Shown here one piece after another: positions 34,645 through 42,794 of a stretch of 54,126 bases of DNA (within the stretch, counting starts at the first letter, position 1; each line of letters opens with the position of its first letter). The notes under the pieces were generated by a model that did no database searches, had not been told where the DNA came from, and saw nothing but the letters and a program-made list of their open reading frames with translations. The stretch spans positions 254,025 to 308,150 of the forward strand of contig DHIO01000026.1 of assembly GCA_002403855.1 (NCBI GenBank), written 5' to 3'. The position numbers and the translations under genes were made by a program. Source of the stretch: Acidimicrobiia bacterium UBA4744 (GTDB lineage Bacteria > Actinomycetota > Acidimicrobiia > Spongiisociales > UBA4744).

Positions 34645-36060
34645 ATGAGCAGTCCGCCGTCCCATCGAGGGATATTCAGCAACCGGACCCTGAACCTCCG
34701 TTCCATCAAGGCGATCGGCTACGACCTCGACTACACACTGGTCCACTACAACACCTTCGAATGGGAGCGCCGCGCCTACCAGCACACAAAGCTGCAGCTG
34801 GGCCAGCGGGGCTGGCCGGTCGCCGAACTGGAGTTCGACCCCAACCAGGTCATTCAAGGTCTCACCATCGACCTCGAACTGGGGAATCTCCTGAAAGTGA
34901 CCCGCTTCGGGTATGTCATACGGGCGGCGCACGGCACCCGGTTGCTGGAGTTTGAAGAAGTACGAAGGGCATATGCCGGGACGGTGGTAGATCTCAATCA
35001 ACCTCGCTGGGTCTTCCTCAACACGCTGTTCACGCTGTCCGAGTCCTCGCTGTTTGCGCAGATGGTCGACCTGGCCGACTCTGGAGCAATCCCCGAGGTG
35101 GTCGGCTACGAGGATCTCTACCGCACGGTGCACGGAGCGCTGAACCTTGCCCACCTGGAGGGCACCCTCAAGAGTGAGGTTCTTGCCGATCCGGACCGCT
35201 TTGTCGAACCCGACCCCGAGGTAGTACCGATGCTGGTCGACCAGCGAGAGGCCGGGAAACGGTTGTTGCTGATCACCAACTCGGACTGGGAATACGCCGA
35301 CAGGATCCTGACCCACGTATTCGATTCCCAGCTGTCCCCTGGTGAGACCTGGCGAGGTTTGTTCGACACCGTGATCGTCTCGGCGAGCAAACCGGACTTC
35401 TTCGAGGGAGATCACCGGCTCTACCGAGTCGTCGACCAGGACCGGGCGCTACTGGAGCCGCACCTCGGTGCGATGGAACCGGGCGGGGTGTACTTCGCCG
35501 GTTGCGCCCGACGGGTGGAGGAGAGCCTGGGCCTGTCGGGCGAGGAGATCCTCTATGTCGGTGACCACCTGTTCGGTGACGTCCATGCGTCCAAGGCTGC
35601 ACTGCGCTGGCGGACTGCGCTGGTTATCCATGAGTTGGAGGCGGAGATCGACGCTCTGGTCGGGTTTGCCGAGCAGGAAACCGAGTTGATCGAGCTCATG
35701 GAAGTCAAGGGACGACTCGAAGCCGAGATGGCCGACCTGCGCCTGGCTCGGCAACGCAACCGGTACGCTCCGGCCGATGCGGAACGCAGCAACCGCAGCC
35801 TCGACCGTGAGATCGATGCGGTCCGTATCCGTCTGGCCGACCTCGACGAGGAGATAGCCCCGCTGGCCATCGCGGCCGGGGCGCTGAGCAATGCTCGCTG
35901 GGGTCTGCTGATGCGGGCCGGGGTCGACAAGAGCCTGTTCGCCCGGCAGGTCGAGCGGTATGCCGACGTGTACATGTCGCGGGTTTCCAACCTCCTGTAC
36001 GCCACGCCGCATGGGTTTCTACGGGCGTTCCGCAGCCCACTCCCCCACGACAAGGCGTGA
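34645..36060 (+). CDS. HAD-type 5'-nucleotidase (cN-II-like)
   Basis: 471-residue protein of the HAD-IG 5'-nucleotidase family, which removes phosphate from purine mononucleotides in the cytosol. The nucleophile motif is IGYDLDYTLVHY near residue 30; LLLITNSDWEYAD is the Thr/Ser motif, and ILYVGDHLFGDVHASK holds the acidic motif IV. A long helical segment (QETELIELMEVKGRLEAEM) and the closing SNLLYATPHGFLRAF are typical. Longer in-frame upstream starts would add a non-conserved Arg/Pro-rich stretch. Single gene; it could supply nucleosides for the hydrolase at 50818. Confidence 0.92.
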   Translation: MSSPPSHRGIFSNRTLNLRSIKAIGYDLDYTLVHYNTFEWERRAYQHTKLQLGQRGWPVAELEFDPNQVIQGLTIDLELGNLLKVTRFGYVIRAAHGTRLLEFEEVRRAYAGTVVDLNQPRWVFLNTLFTLSESSLFAQMVDLADSGAIPEVVGYEDLYRTVHGALNLAHLEGTLKSEVLADPDRFVEPDPEVVPMLVDQREAGKRLLLITNSDWEYADRILTHVFDSQLSPGETWRGLFDTVIVSASKPDFFEGDHRLYRVVDQDRALLEPHLGAMEPGGVYFAGCARRVEESLGLSGEEILYVGDHLFGDVHASKAALRWRTALVIHELEAEIDALVGFAEQETELIELMEVKGRLEAEMADLRLARQRNRYAPADAERSNRSLDREIDAVRIRLADLDEEIAPLAIAAGALSNARWGLLMRAGVDKSLFARQVERYADVYMSRVSNLLYATPHGFLRAFRSPLPHDKA

Positions 36061-36204
36061 ACCCGCCGGCGTCTTCTCATCCCGCCCGAAGCGGCCGCAC
36101 CACCCCGACGGTCGCCATATCCTGCAGGACAGTCTCTTCAGCGGCCGGGGAACCCTTCCTGCCGGGCCGGGAATAGGCACAGATCCAACTTCGTTGCCGC
36201 ACCC

Positions 36205-36585
36205 ATGGATGCACGAGTAATCAATGCACTCGAAAGAGGCGGAGTTGTCGACATCACGACCACCGGCCGCAAGACGGGCGCTCCGCGCCGGATCGAGATC
36301 TACTTCCACCACTTCGATGGTGACTACTACATCACCGGCCGGCCGGGACACAAACGCGACTGGATGGCCAACCTGATCGCCAACCCGGAGTTCACGCTGC
36401 ACCTCAAACGGGGTGTGCAGACCGACCTGCCGGCATCGGCCACCGAAATCACAACCCCGGAGGAGCGGGAAAGAGTCTTGTTTCGCATCCTCACGGAATC
36501 CTGGAACACCGACCCCGCGCAGGCGAGATCCGATCTGCCCCGCTGGGTGAAAGGCGCACCCTTGGTCCGGTTCTCCCTGACCTAG
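36205..36585 (+). CDS. Deazaflavin (F420) nitroreductase family protein
   Basis: 126-residue split-barrel protein of the DDN/DUF385 type. Marks are DITTTGRKTGAPRRIEI, a GDYYITGRPGHKRDWMANL helix where the isoalloxazine-like cofactor binds, and NPEFTLHLK. Members reduce quinones or nitro compounds with reduced F420, though some bind other cofactors. ATG 36205 has no clear ribosome site. It converges on a second member of the family 45 bases downstream. Confidence 0.85.
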   Translation: MDARVINALERGGVVDITTTGRKTGAPRRIEIYFHHFDGDYYITGRPGHKRDWMANLIANPEFTLHLKRGVQTDLPASATEITTPEERERVLFRILTESWNTDPAQARSDLPRWVKGAPLVRFSLT

Positions 36586-36630
36586 CAAGTCACGGCGCGT
36601 GCTGCCCGGCGGCGGAACCCGGCGTCGAGT

Positions 36631-37083
36631 TCAGCCGGCACCGCGGGCGGTACGGGACAAGCGGACAACCGGCATAACCCGATCGGTCTTCTGCTCATAG
36701 TCTGCGAAGAACGGCATCGCGGCTACCAGCTTCGCCCAGGCTTCGGCCCGCTCCCCGCCCTGGAGGGTGGTGGCGTGAGCTTCGTAGAAGTCTGCCTTGT
36801 TCCGTACCCACACGTTCGGATCGGCATCAATATTGAGGAACCAGGCGGGGTGATGGTCCGCGCCCCCCTTGGAGGCCACGATCAGCAGATCGTCTCCGTC
36901 CTCTACGCACACCAGCGGCACCCGCCGGATCTTTCCCGACTTGCGGCCCTTGAAGTAGAGCAAGAACACCCGGTCGGCAAACGGATGTTCGATACCGGCG
37001 CCGTTGGATGCGACGTACTGACGTGCCTGGTTGGCGACGAACTCACTAGGGCTGTCGAGAGCTGTGGCTTCTATGGCGTGCAC
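36631..37083 (-). CDS. Deazaflavin (F420) nitroreductase family protein
   Basis: 150-residue DDN-type protein with KGRKSGKIRRVPLVCVEDGDD, SKGGADHHPAWFLNI, NVWVRNKADFYEAHAT and the C-terminal DYEQKTDRVMPVVRL, nearer to classic Ddn than its neighbour. It likely uses reduced F420 for quinone or nitro reduction. It is convergent with the 36205 gene and is followed in the same direction by the tyrosine phosphatase. GTG 37083 lacks a clear Shine-Dalgarno, and the start may lie further in. Confidence 0.85.
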   Translation of the reverse strand: MHAIEATALDSPSEFVANQARQYVASNGAGIEHPFADRVFLLYFKGRKSGKIRRVPLVCVEDGDDLLIVASKGGADHHPAWFLNIDADPNVWVRNKADFYEAHATTLQGGERAEAWAKLVAAMPFFADYEQKTDRVMPVVRLSRTARGAG

Positions 37084-37124
37084 GACAAGCCGAACGCAGC
37101 GGACCGTTGGATATTCCCGGCCGG

Positions 37125-37883
37125 TTACCGGAGCAACTGGTCCCGCAGGTCCCCGGCGAGATCATCCTCGATTCCGAGTGAGCGGGACAGGTAGGCCGCC
37201 ACCGAGCCTTCCAGGGCGATCATCTCGTCACGGGCCGCGTTGAGGTAAGAGGCTTCCACCAGCAGCATGCGCTCCAACAACTGCCGGGTTCCTTCCTGCA
37301 TCGTCAGACCCGACCCCTCCATCTCCAAAGCCATGCGTTCCACCATCGCGGTCTTGTGTGGCCGGAGGTAGTCGTTCGATCGAAGGAAATCGTCTTCGAT
37401 GTCCGCCCACGCCACTCCCAGAACTGTCAGCAGCAGAGCGGTGCCTATCCCGGTGCGGTCCTTTCCGGTTGTGCAGTGGAACACCAGCGGGCGGGCCGCC
37501 GGATCGGCCACCAGTCGAATCAAAGCCGAGTAGGTGTCGGCGTGGTCCCGAATCGCCGCCCGGTAGATGGTCTCCCAGGTGGGAAACGCGCTGAAATCCC
37601 CGGTTCGAAACATCGCTTCGAGGGTCGAGGAGGACCCTCCCGGCAACATGCGAAGAGGCACGTAGGCTGCTCCCTCCGGCAAGCGGTCGGGCCGAGCATC
37701 CGCTTCGACCTCCGATCGCAGATCCACCACCGTGCAAATCCGTAGCTCTTCGAGCCGGGTGAGGTCGGGGCCGGTCAAGGCCGACAAGTCTCCCGAACGG
37801 AACACCTGGCCGACGACTACCGAAGATCCGTTGCGGGTCGGGTGGCCGCCTAAGTCGCGGAAGTTGGGTTGACCTTCGAGCAA
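37125..37883 (-). CDS. Tyrosine-protein phosphatase family
   Basis: 252-residue protein like Mycobacterium PtpB (Y_phosphatase3). The N-terminus NFRDLGGHPTRNGSSVV and VVDLRSEVEADARPD are typical, and the catalytic P-loop is VFHCTTGKDRTGIG with Cys and Arg in the C-x5-R pattern. It can remove phosphate from Tyr, Ser or phosphoinositide substrates; no export signal is seen. TTG 37883 is the only start that keeps the N-terminal motif, with no clear Shine-Dalgarno. Confidence 0.9.
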   Translation of the reverse strand: MLEGQPNFRDLGGHPTRNGSSVVVGQVFRSGDLSALTGPDLTRLEELRICTVVDLRSEVEADARPDRLPEGAAYVPLRMLPGGSSSTLEAMFRTGDFSAFPTWETIYRAAIRDHADTYSALIRLVADPAARPLVFHCTTGKDRTGIGTALLLTVLGVAWADIEDDFLRSNDYLRPHKTAMVERMALEMEGSGLTMQEGTRQLLERMLLVEASYLNAARDEMIALEGSVAAYLSRSLGIEDDLAGDLRDQLLR

Positions 37884-37942
37884 GAGAACCGCTTGTGTTG
37901 CCGGAAGTGCAGCCTACCGGCGAATGAGTCATCCTGAGCGAT

Positions 37943-37966
37943 CCGAGCAAGCATCACGTTGCTCGG
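37943..37966. terminator. Perfect 8-bp hairpin
   Basis: CCGAGCAA (37943-37950) and TTGCTCGG (37959-37966) pair around an 8-base loop, between the kinase-like gene and the phosphatase gene, both leftward. A terminator for the 41377-38017 operon is likely. Upstream GTCATCCTGAGCGA resembles a motif common in dispersed repeats of other bacteria. Confidence 0.45.
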
Positions 37967-37985
37967 CGGGTTTGCTGCTCGATTT

Positions 37986-38011
37986 GGACCTGAGACCTGC
38001 TACCTGCAACC
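37986..38011 (-). repeat. Tandem heptamer repeat, second site
   Basis: On the minus strand the bases read GGTTGCA, GGTAGCA, GGTCTCA and GGTCC, the same GGTNNC-plus-one heptad seen at 1-28. It lies six bases after the stop of the kinase-like gene. Confidence 0.5.
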
Positions 38012-38016
38012 GCTGC

Positions 38017-38922
38017 TCACCGCTTGATGGGTTCCGGCAGCAACTGCCGGTAGGGTCGCCGCCTCACCTTCAACTGCCAGGTCCGGTCCCAACGGCGGAG
38101 CCTTTGAATGAGCGCCCACAACCGGGCGTCCCGGGCGTAGTGCTGTTCGACATCCTCGCGGGTAATCGATTCTTCGAAGAGCCGGTTGGCTCGCTCCAGA
38201 CCGATCGGGATGAGCGACCTGAGACGCTCCTTGATGAGGTTGCCGAGCAGGTCGAGTACCACGGTCCGCCGCACAAAGTACGCGTCCATGATCAGCTTGG
38301 AAACCGACCCGGTGAACAGCCCTCTGATGATCCATGGTAGGGACATGGTGAACGTCGACGCGTCGAGGCGGTGAGCTCCTTTCTCATCCCGCAGGAACGG
38401 AGTGGTCACATCGAGGTAAACGAGCGCGCCGTTGTGGCGGGCCCAGTTCGACAACTGAGAGTCGAGCCCGATGCCGCGCTCGAGGACCCGGTCGAGCGTC
38501 GCCAGGATCTGGTCGAACAACTCAACGGTCAACCCCGGTTCGGCCTTCTCGAGCAGGACCGGAAGCATTTCTGCTTCGTCGAGTCGAGGCTGGACCGCGT
38601 ACGCAGTGGGTGCTTCCCCAAGACCGGACGGTGTCACCAGCGTCGTCGGCACGACGCTCACCCCGGCATCGACCAGCGCTTCAAGGTAGTCGTGAAACAC
38701 CGCCGCGTATGCAGTCAGCCTCCGGCGATCGCGAAAGGGAGGGAGCCGCTTGCAGGCAATCGGTCCTTCCGGCGTCTCCCAGCCGACCACCGGCAGTATC
38801 TCCCCTGCCCCGATCACTTCGAGTCGGTCGGCGTCACCCGTTCGAAACGCCTGCTGGAATACGGCTTCGAGTTCGGTCAGATCCACGTCGGAGACGGCCC
38901 GCAGTCCGTGATGATGCGTCAC
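38017..38922 (-). CDS. DUF6206-type protein with kinase-like motifs
   Basis: 301 residues, likely the DUF6206 family, with no established function. Reading it against aminoglycoside/choline kinases, I see a possible ATP-binding Lys58 (IACKRLPPF), a helix DYLEALVDAGVSVVPT, a hinge-like VQPRLDEAEML, a catalytic-loop-like D154-x4-N159 (GLDSQLSN) and a metal-type Asp171 (LVYLDVTTPF), in the right order and spacing. The His of the usual HxD is Leu. The C-terminal half is helical and basic. GTG 38922 overlaps the aminotransferase stop, so it is the third gene of an operon. Small-molecule kinase is an inference. Confidence 0.6.
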   Translation of the reverse strand: MTHHHGLRAVSDVDLTELEAVFQQAFRTGDADRLEVIGAGEILPVVGWETPEGPIACKRLPPFRDRRRLTAYAAVFHDYLEALVDAGVSVVPTTLVTPSGLGEAPTAYAVQPRLDEAEMLPVLLEKAEPGLTVELFDQILATLDRVLERGIGLDSQLSNWARHNGALVYLDVTTPFLRDEKGAHRLDASTFTMSLPWIIRGLFTGSVSKLIMDAYFVRRTVVLDLLGNLIKERLRSLIPIGLERANRLFEESITREDVEQHYARDARLWALIQRLRRWDRTWQLKVRRRPYRQLLPEPIKR

Positions 38923-40130
38923 GAGAAGGTTCGACGAACTCGATCGATGATGTCGTCGGTTTCCTCGTCGGTGAGGATCAGCGGGGGGAGGAACTGCACT
39001 GCGGCCGGGTTGTTGTTGGCGTACACGACGAAGACGCCGGCGCCGCGCAGCTTTGCCATCGCCGCCAGGCCACCGCCCTGGTCCTCGAATTCGAGGCCCA
39101 TCATCAGGCCCCGGCGGTGGAGCCGGAACGGCTGATCACTGAAGCCGTCCGCGAATCTTGCGGCAAGTTCCTCGACCCTCTCGAGAAACCCGGGACCTTC
39201 GATGATGTCGAGCACCGCCAGGCTCGCCGCGCAACCCAATTCGGCCCCTCCGAACGTCGAGAAATGCACCAGCGGATGGTCGTCGTAGAAGTGCAGCAAC
39301 TCGGACGTCATCAACGTGGCCGCCATCGGGTAGACCCCGCCACTCAGGCCCTTGCCGGTCACGATCATGTCGGGGGTTATGCCGTAGTGCTGGTAGCACC
39401 AGATCCGGCCGGTCCGGCCCAGCCCGGACTGCACCTCGTCGATGATCAGGGCAGCGCCGCGTTCCCGGCAGATGTCCTCGACCTTCTGGAAGTAGCCGGC
39501 CGAAGCTTCTTTCATGCCGAGCGTGGCCGGGATGGACTCCAGGATCACGCCGGCGGTGTCATCGTCCACTGCGGCTTCGAGCGCCGCAATGTCGTCGAAG
39601 CCGACGTGAGTGAAACCGGGGAGGTTGTCCCCGTACGGAGCACGGTAGGAGGCATCGCCGGCGGCCAGTGCCAGGCCGGCGCTGCCGTGGTAGGAACCGT
39701 CCGCCGACACAATCCCGGTCCGGCCAGAGGCGCCCCGTGCAATCTTGAGGGCCGTATCGATCGCCTCTGCCCCGGACGCCGCGAACATGACGCCCGGCAG
39801 CAGATCACCGGTGGTGCCGGCGAGTCGGGCGGCCAGGGCAGCCCGGTACCCGGACACCATGTGGTGGTTCCCTATGTCGACGGTCTCGAGGGCATCCCGC
39901 ACTGCTGCGATCACCTCCGGGTTGCGGTGTCCGAGGTTGAACACTCCGCCGTTGCAGTGGCAGTTGTAGAGGCGCTCACCGGTGAAAGCGTCGGTGAACC
40001 AGGCCCCGCTCCGTTCGCCCATCACGCCCAGAAACCCAAGTTGCCGGTAGAGCTCCACCTTGCCGGGCGCGACATGCTGCGCGTAGGCGTCGTATGTCGC
40101 CTCGAGGGTCGGATATGGCTGTTCCACCAT
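38919..40130 (-). CDS. Class III aminotransferase
   Basis: PLP enzyme of about 403 residues that moves amino groups onto aldehydes or ketones. Marks are NGGVFNLGHRNPEVIAAV, FAASGAEAID for phosphate binding, LIIDEVQSGLGRTG with the pyridine-contact Asp, the PLP Lys in IVTGKGLSGG and HFSTFGGAELGCAAS. It follows the Zn-dehydrogenase by 24 bases and couples to the kinase-like gene, suggesting it aminates that dehydrogenase's product. GGGAGG lies just upstream; ATG 40130 and GTG 40127 are both possible starts, the latter better spaced. Confidence 0.9.
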   Translation of the reverse strand: MVEQPYPTLEATYDAYAQHVAPGKVELYRQLGFLGVMGERSGAWFTDAFTGERLYNCHCNGGVFNLGHRNPEVIAAVRDALETVDIGNHHMVSGYRAALAARLAGTTGDLLPGVMFAASGAEAIDTALKIARGASGRTGIVSADGSYHGSAGLALAAGDASYRAPYGDNLPGFTHVGFDDIAALEAAVDDDTAGVILESIPATLGMKEASAGYFQKVEDICRERGAALIIDEVQSGLGRTGRIWCYQHYGITPDMIVTGKGLSGGVYPMAATLMTSELLHFYDDHPLVHFSTFGGAELGCAASLAVLDIIEGPGFLERVEELAARFADGFSDQPFRLHRRGLMMGLEFEDQGGGLAAMAKLRGAGVFVVYANNNPAAVQFLPPLILTDEETDDIIDRVRRTFS

Positions 40131-40153
40131 CACCTCCCGTCCGTAGCTCTAAC

Positions 40154-41377
40154 TTACAGTGAGAAGTCAAATACCGCTTTGATAACTCGCTGCTGCTCCC
40201 GCCGGGCCAGAGTCCCGAAAGCCTCCGTGTGCTGCTCGAGCGTGAACCGATGGCTCACCATCCACCCCAGATCGACCCGCCCGGCGGCCATCAGTTCGAG
40301 CGCCAGATCGAATGTACTGCCGTGTCGCCCGTCGTGATCGACCGCATGGTCGTAGTACATCGAGCCTTCCAGACTCAGTTCCTGCGCCTGGATCGCCGTC
40401 CAGTCCACCTTCTTGGCCGTCGCCGGAGCACTGACCATCACCACCGTCCCGCCCGATCGGGCCAGCCGGATCGCATCATCGGTGGCGTCCGAGGTGCCGA
40501 CGCACTCGAAAACCACGTCGCATCCGCCCTCCACAACCCGCTTGCCCAGGGTGGGTTTGAACAGGCGGGCGTCGCTACTCTCCGCAATCCTCGAGTAGAA
40601 GTCGGTCCTGGTCGAAAAGACCTCGCTGGCCCCCACACGCTTCGCTGCGTCGACCTGGTAGTCATGTCGGGCCAGCACAAAGATCGTGGCGGTGCTGCCC
40701 AGAGCTCGAAGGGCCTGGAGGGTCATCAATCCGATGGTGCCCGACCCGATGATCAGGACCCGGTCGTTGTCGGCGGGCATGTGGTTGAGGGCCGCGTGCA
40801 ATCCGACCGCGAAGGGTTCGACCAGGACTGCGTTCTCGTCGGACACCGCGTCGGGCACCCGGTAGAGCTGGCTGTGGTGAGCCACCAGGGCAGAGCCCCA
40901 CCCGCCCCCGGTATCGCGGCAAGCCCCGATGATCTGGCCCGGAGAGACCGATCCTTCGGTCATCCGTTCACAGAGGTTGATCCGCCCTGATGCACAGTAC
41001 CGGCACAGATTGTTGAACCCGCGCGGACGGCACCACAACAAGGGTTCTACGACCACTCGCTCTCCCGGTTGCCGGCCCGCGACGTCATCGCCTACCTCTC
41101 GGATATCTCCGACGATCTCATGGCCCAGCACAAACGGCTGCGACGAGTAAGGCTCCAGATACCAGAGCGGCTTCACGCGAACCAAGTCCCAGTCGGTGCC
41201 ACAGATCCCTCCCAACCGAGTGTCGATCTTCACCCATTCGCCGTTTGGCAGCGAAGGTTCGGTTACCTCACCGACGTAGACGGCCGAGTATCCGCTCCAG
41301 TAGATCCGTTCGGCCAGGTTGCCGAGTTTCCCGACCAGATACCTCGGGATCGTCGCGTTGAGCTGGATCGCCCGCAT
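40154..41377 (-). CDS. Zinc-dependent alcohol dehydrogenase (MDR)
   Basis: 407-residue medium-chain dehydrogenase. Catalytic zinc ligands are Cys59 (GGICGTDWD) and His86-Glu87 (GHEIVG); a modified structural-zinc lobe (LWCRPRGFNNLCRYCASG, then NLCERM) is widened relative to normal. The NAD loop is LIIGSGTIGLMTL. A 30-residue N-terminal extension (RYLVGKLGNLAERIYWSGY) and an insert around SSDARLFKPTLGKR set it apart from threonine or sorbitol dehydrogenases. First gene of the operon; ATG 41377 is leaderless-type. It oxidises an unknown alcohol, perhaps to a ketone for the aminotransferase. Confidence 0.9.
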   Translation of the reverse strand: MRAIQLNATIPRYLVGKLGNLAERIYWSGYSAVYVGEVTEPSLPNGEWVKIDTRLGGICGTDWDLVRVKPLWYLEPYSSQPFVLGHEIVGDIREVGDDVAGRQPGERVVVEPLLWCRPRGFNNLCRYCASGRINLCERMTEGSVSPGQIIGACRDTGGGWGSALVAHHSQLYRVPDAVSDENAVLVEPFAVGLHAALNHMPADNDRVLIIGSGTIGLMTLQALRALGSTATIFVLARHDYQVDAAKRVGASEVFSTRTDFYSRIAESSDARLFKPTLGKRVVEGGCDVVFECVGTSDATDDAIRLARSGGTVVMVSAPATAKKVDWTAIQAQELSLEGSMYYDHAVDHDGRHGSTFDLALELMAAGRVDLGWMVSHRFTLEQHTEAFGTLARREQQRVIKAVFDFSL

Positions 41378-41383
41378 GTGCGG

Positions 41384-41389
41384 ACACTA
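41384..41389 (-). promoter_or_regulatory. -10 element of dehydrogenase operon, leaderless
   Basis: On the minus strand TAGTGT lies six bases before ATG 41377, with no Shine-Dalgarno. It should drive the three-gene operon 41377-38017. Confidence 0.45.
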
Positions 41390-41564
41390 CCCATCGGCAA
41401 CCCCTCGCGACCTCTCGGAACGGGGTGACGCGCCGACAAAGGACATGCCCGGCCGTTCGTTCGCCATCGTCGAGGCTTGCGACGGTGTCCCACTTGCTAC
41501 TTCGGATAGGGTCCAAACGACGGGATGTGCCCCCGACATCTAGCCTCGACGGAGGAGGGCAAGG

Positions 41565-42059
41565 ATGTCTGATCGGTCGAGCGGTTTCCCCGGCCGGGTC
41601 GTGGAGCGGACGCACACGATCGTGTTGAACGACGAACCAGACCGGGTGTTTCCACTCTTCGGTCCAGAGCGCGAAACCGACTGGGCGACCGGTTGGGAAC
41701 CCGAGATAGTGGCCGGAGACGGGCTGGCTCCGGAACGGGGCTGTGTGTTCCGAACACGCGACCCGGACCGGGGTGAAACGGTCTGGTTACTGGCCCGACT
41801 GGATCGCGAACGCCACCACATCGGGTACGTGCGTACGACGCCGTCGTCGGACCTCGCGGAGATCTCCATCGTCGTGAAGGCTCTCCGCGGCGGAGGGTCC
41901 TCGGCCCGGATCACCTACCGGATCACCGGGCTCTCTGAGGCCGGCAATCGCTATGTCGAAGGATTCACCGAGGAGCGGTATCAGGAGCTAATCGACGAAT
42001 GGGCCTTGGCTATCAACCACTTCCTGACAACCGGAGAGCAGCTTCCCACCCGCCTCTAG
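41565..42059 (+). CDS. SRPBCC (START-like) family protein
   Basis: 164-residue helix-grip protein. It begins with VVERTHTIVLNDEPDRVFPLF and has the WATGWEPEIV turn, ARLDRERHHIGYVRTTP strands and a long C-terminal helix (RYQELIDEWALAINHFL). Such proteins bind hydrophobic ligands or act as cyclases; the ligand is unknown. ATG 41565 has a GAGGAGGGCAAGG ribosome site. It is divergent from the dehydrogenase operon. Confidence 0.8.
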   Translation: MSDRSSGFPGRVVERTHTIVLNDEPDRVFPLFGPERETDWATGWEPEIVAGDGLAPERGCVFRTRDPDRGETVWLLARLDRERHHIGYVRTTPSSDLAEISIVVKALRGGGSSARITYRITGLSEAGNRYVEGFTEERYQELIDEWALAINHFLTTGEQLPTRL

Positions 42060-42064
42060 TCTCC

Positions 42065-42080
42065 GGCTCCGGCAGGAGCC
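42065..42080 (+). terminator. Short GC-rich hairpin
   Basis: GGCTCC and GGAGCC pair around GGCA, five bases after the SRPBCC gene. The short stem with TTG after it is a weak terminator candidate. Confidence 0.4.
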
Positions 42081-42318
42081 TTGAATGTCGCCACCACCGC
42101 AATGGCTTTGGATCTCGTCACCCGGGTAGCTACCGAGAAACAGCCTCCCTCTCCATAGCCAGCTCGTTGCTGAAGAGGCGGTTTTCCACCGCGGCCTTTA
42201 CCCGCGCGGGGTCACCGTCTCACCCATCCGGTTGGAGCCACTTCGTACTCTCTCTGGGAGCGTTCCGAGCGGACGGGGAAACTGCAGGCATCGTTCGGCA
42301 CGAACCCAACCCGGTCGG

Positions 42319-42324
42319 TAGGGT
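42319..42324 (+). promoter_or_regulatory. -10 element, leaderless start of 42332 gene
   Basis: TAGGGT is seven bases before ATG 42332, the same hexamer and spacing as at 23468. The 250 bases upstream hold no gene that I can support. Confidence 0.45.
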
Positions 42325-42331
42325 TCGCGGC

Positions 42332-42670
42332 ATGCGTTACATCCTCACCACCCGATGCCGGGTCCAGCCGGGAAGGATGGAGGCCTTCCTCCGGGATGTG
42401 CAGCAGTGGGAAGAAACCGCGCTGGCATCCCCCCAAGCACCCGAGCACCACGCCGTATATCTCAATAGAGCCGACCCCTCCCATGCCCTGATCATCACCC
42501 AGTTCGATAGCAAGGAACGTGCCGACGCCTTCGCCGCCACTCAGCTTCTCGATCGGTTTCACGAGAGAATCCTGTCCTGTGTTGTTGAGTCGACGGACGC
42601 CGAGGGATACGACCTGTACTACGCCGCCGGTGCCGGCGGCCCCCGAGTGGTGTTTGGCGAGGACGCCTGA
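42332..42670 (+). CDS. ABM-like dimeric ferredoxin-fold protein
   Basis: 112 residues with the layout of antibiotic-biosynthesis-monooxygenase-like proteins: RYILTTRCRVQPGRMEAFLRD, a helix, HHAVYLNRADPSHALIITQFDSKE, then FAATQLLDRFHERI. The fold forms small dimeric barrels; the reaction is unknown, and many such proteins act as heme- or cofactor-free oxygenases. Longer upstream frames lack conservation. It is 125 bases ahead of the SAH-hydrolase-like gene in the same direction. Confidence 0.65.
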   Translation: MRYILTTRCRVQPGRMEAFLRDVQQWEETALASPQAPEHHAVYLNRADPSHALIITQFDSKERADAFAATQLLDRFHERILSCVVESTDAEGYDLYYAAGAGGPRVVFGEDA

Positions 42671-42794
42671 TCCGGCAGGAGCGCCTCCTCTGCCCCGGTG
42701 AGAGTCGCGGCGGGCCAGATCCGGCCATAGGGCTCTAGACCGACGCAAGGTTCATGGGCCACGATGAACCTCGAGGGGTGTCGAGAGGAATGCC

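Noticed and set aside
42671..42794. SAH-riboswitch-like GC hairpin before the SAH-hydrolase homologue
   Set aside because: The short stems do not contain the conserved SAH riboswitch core, so I cannot support it.
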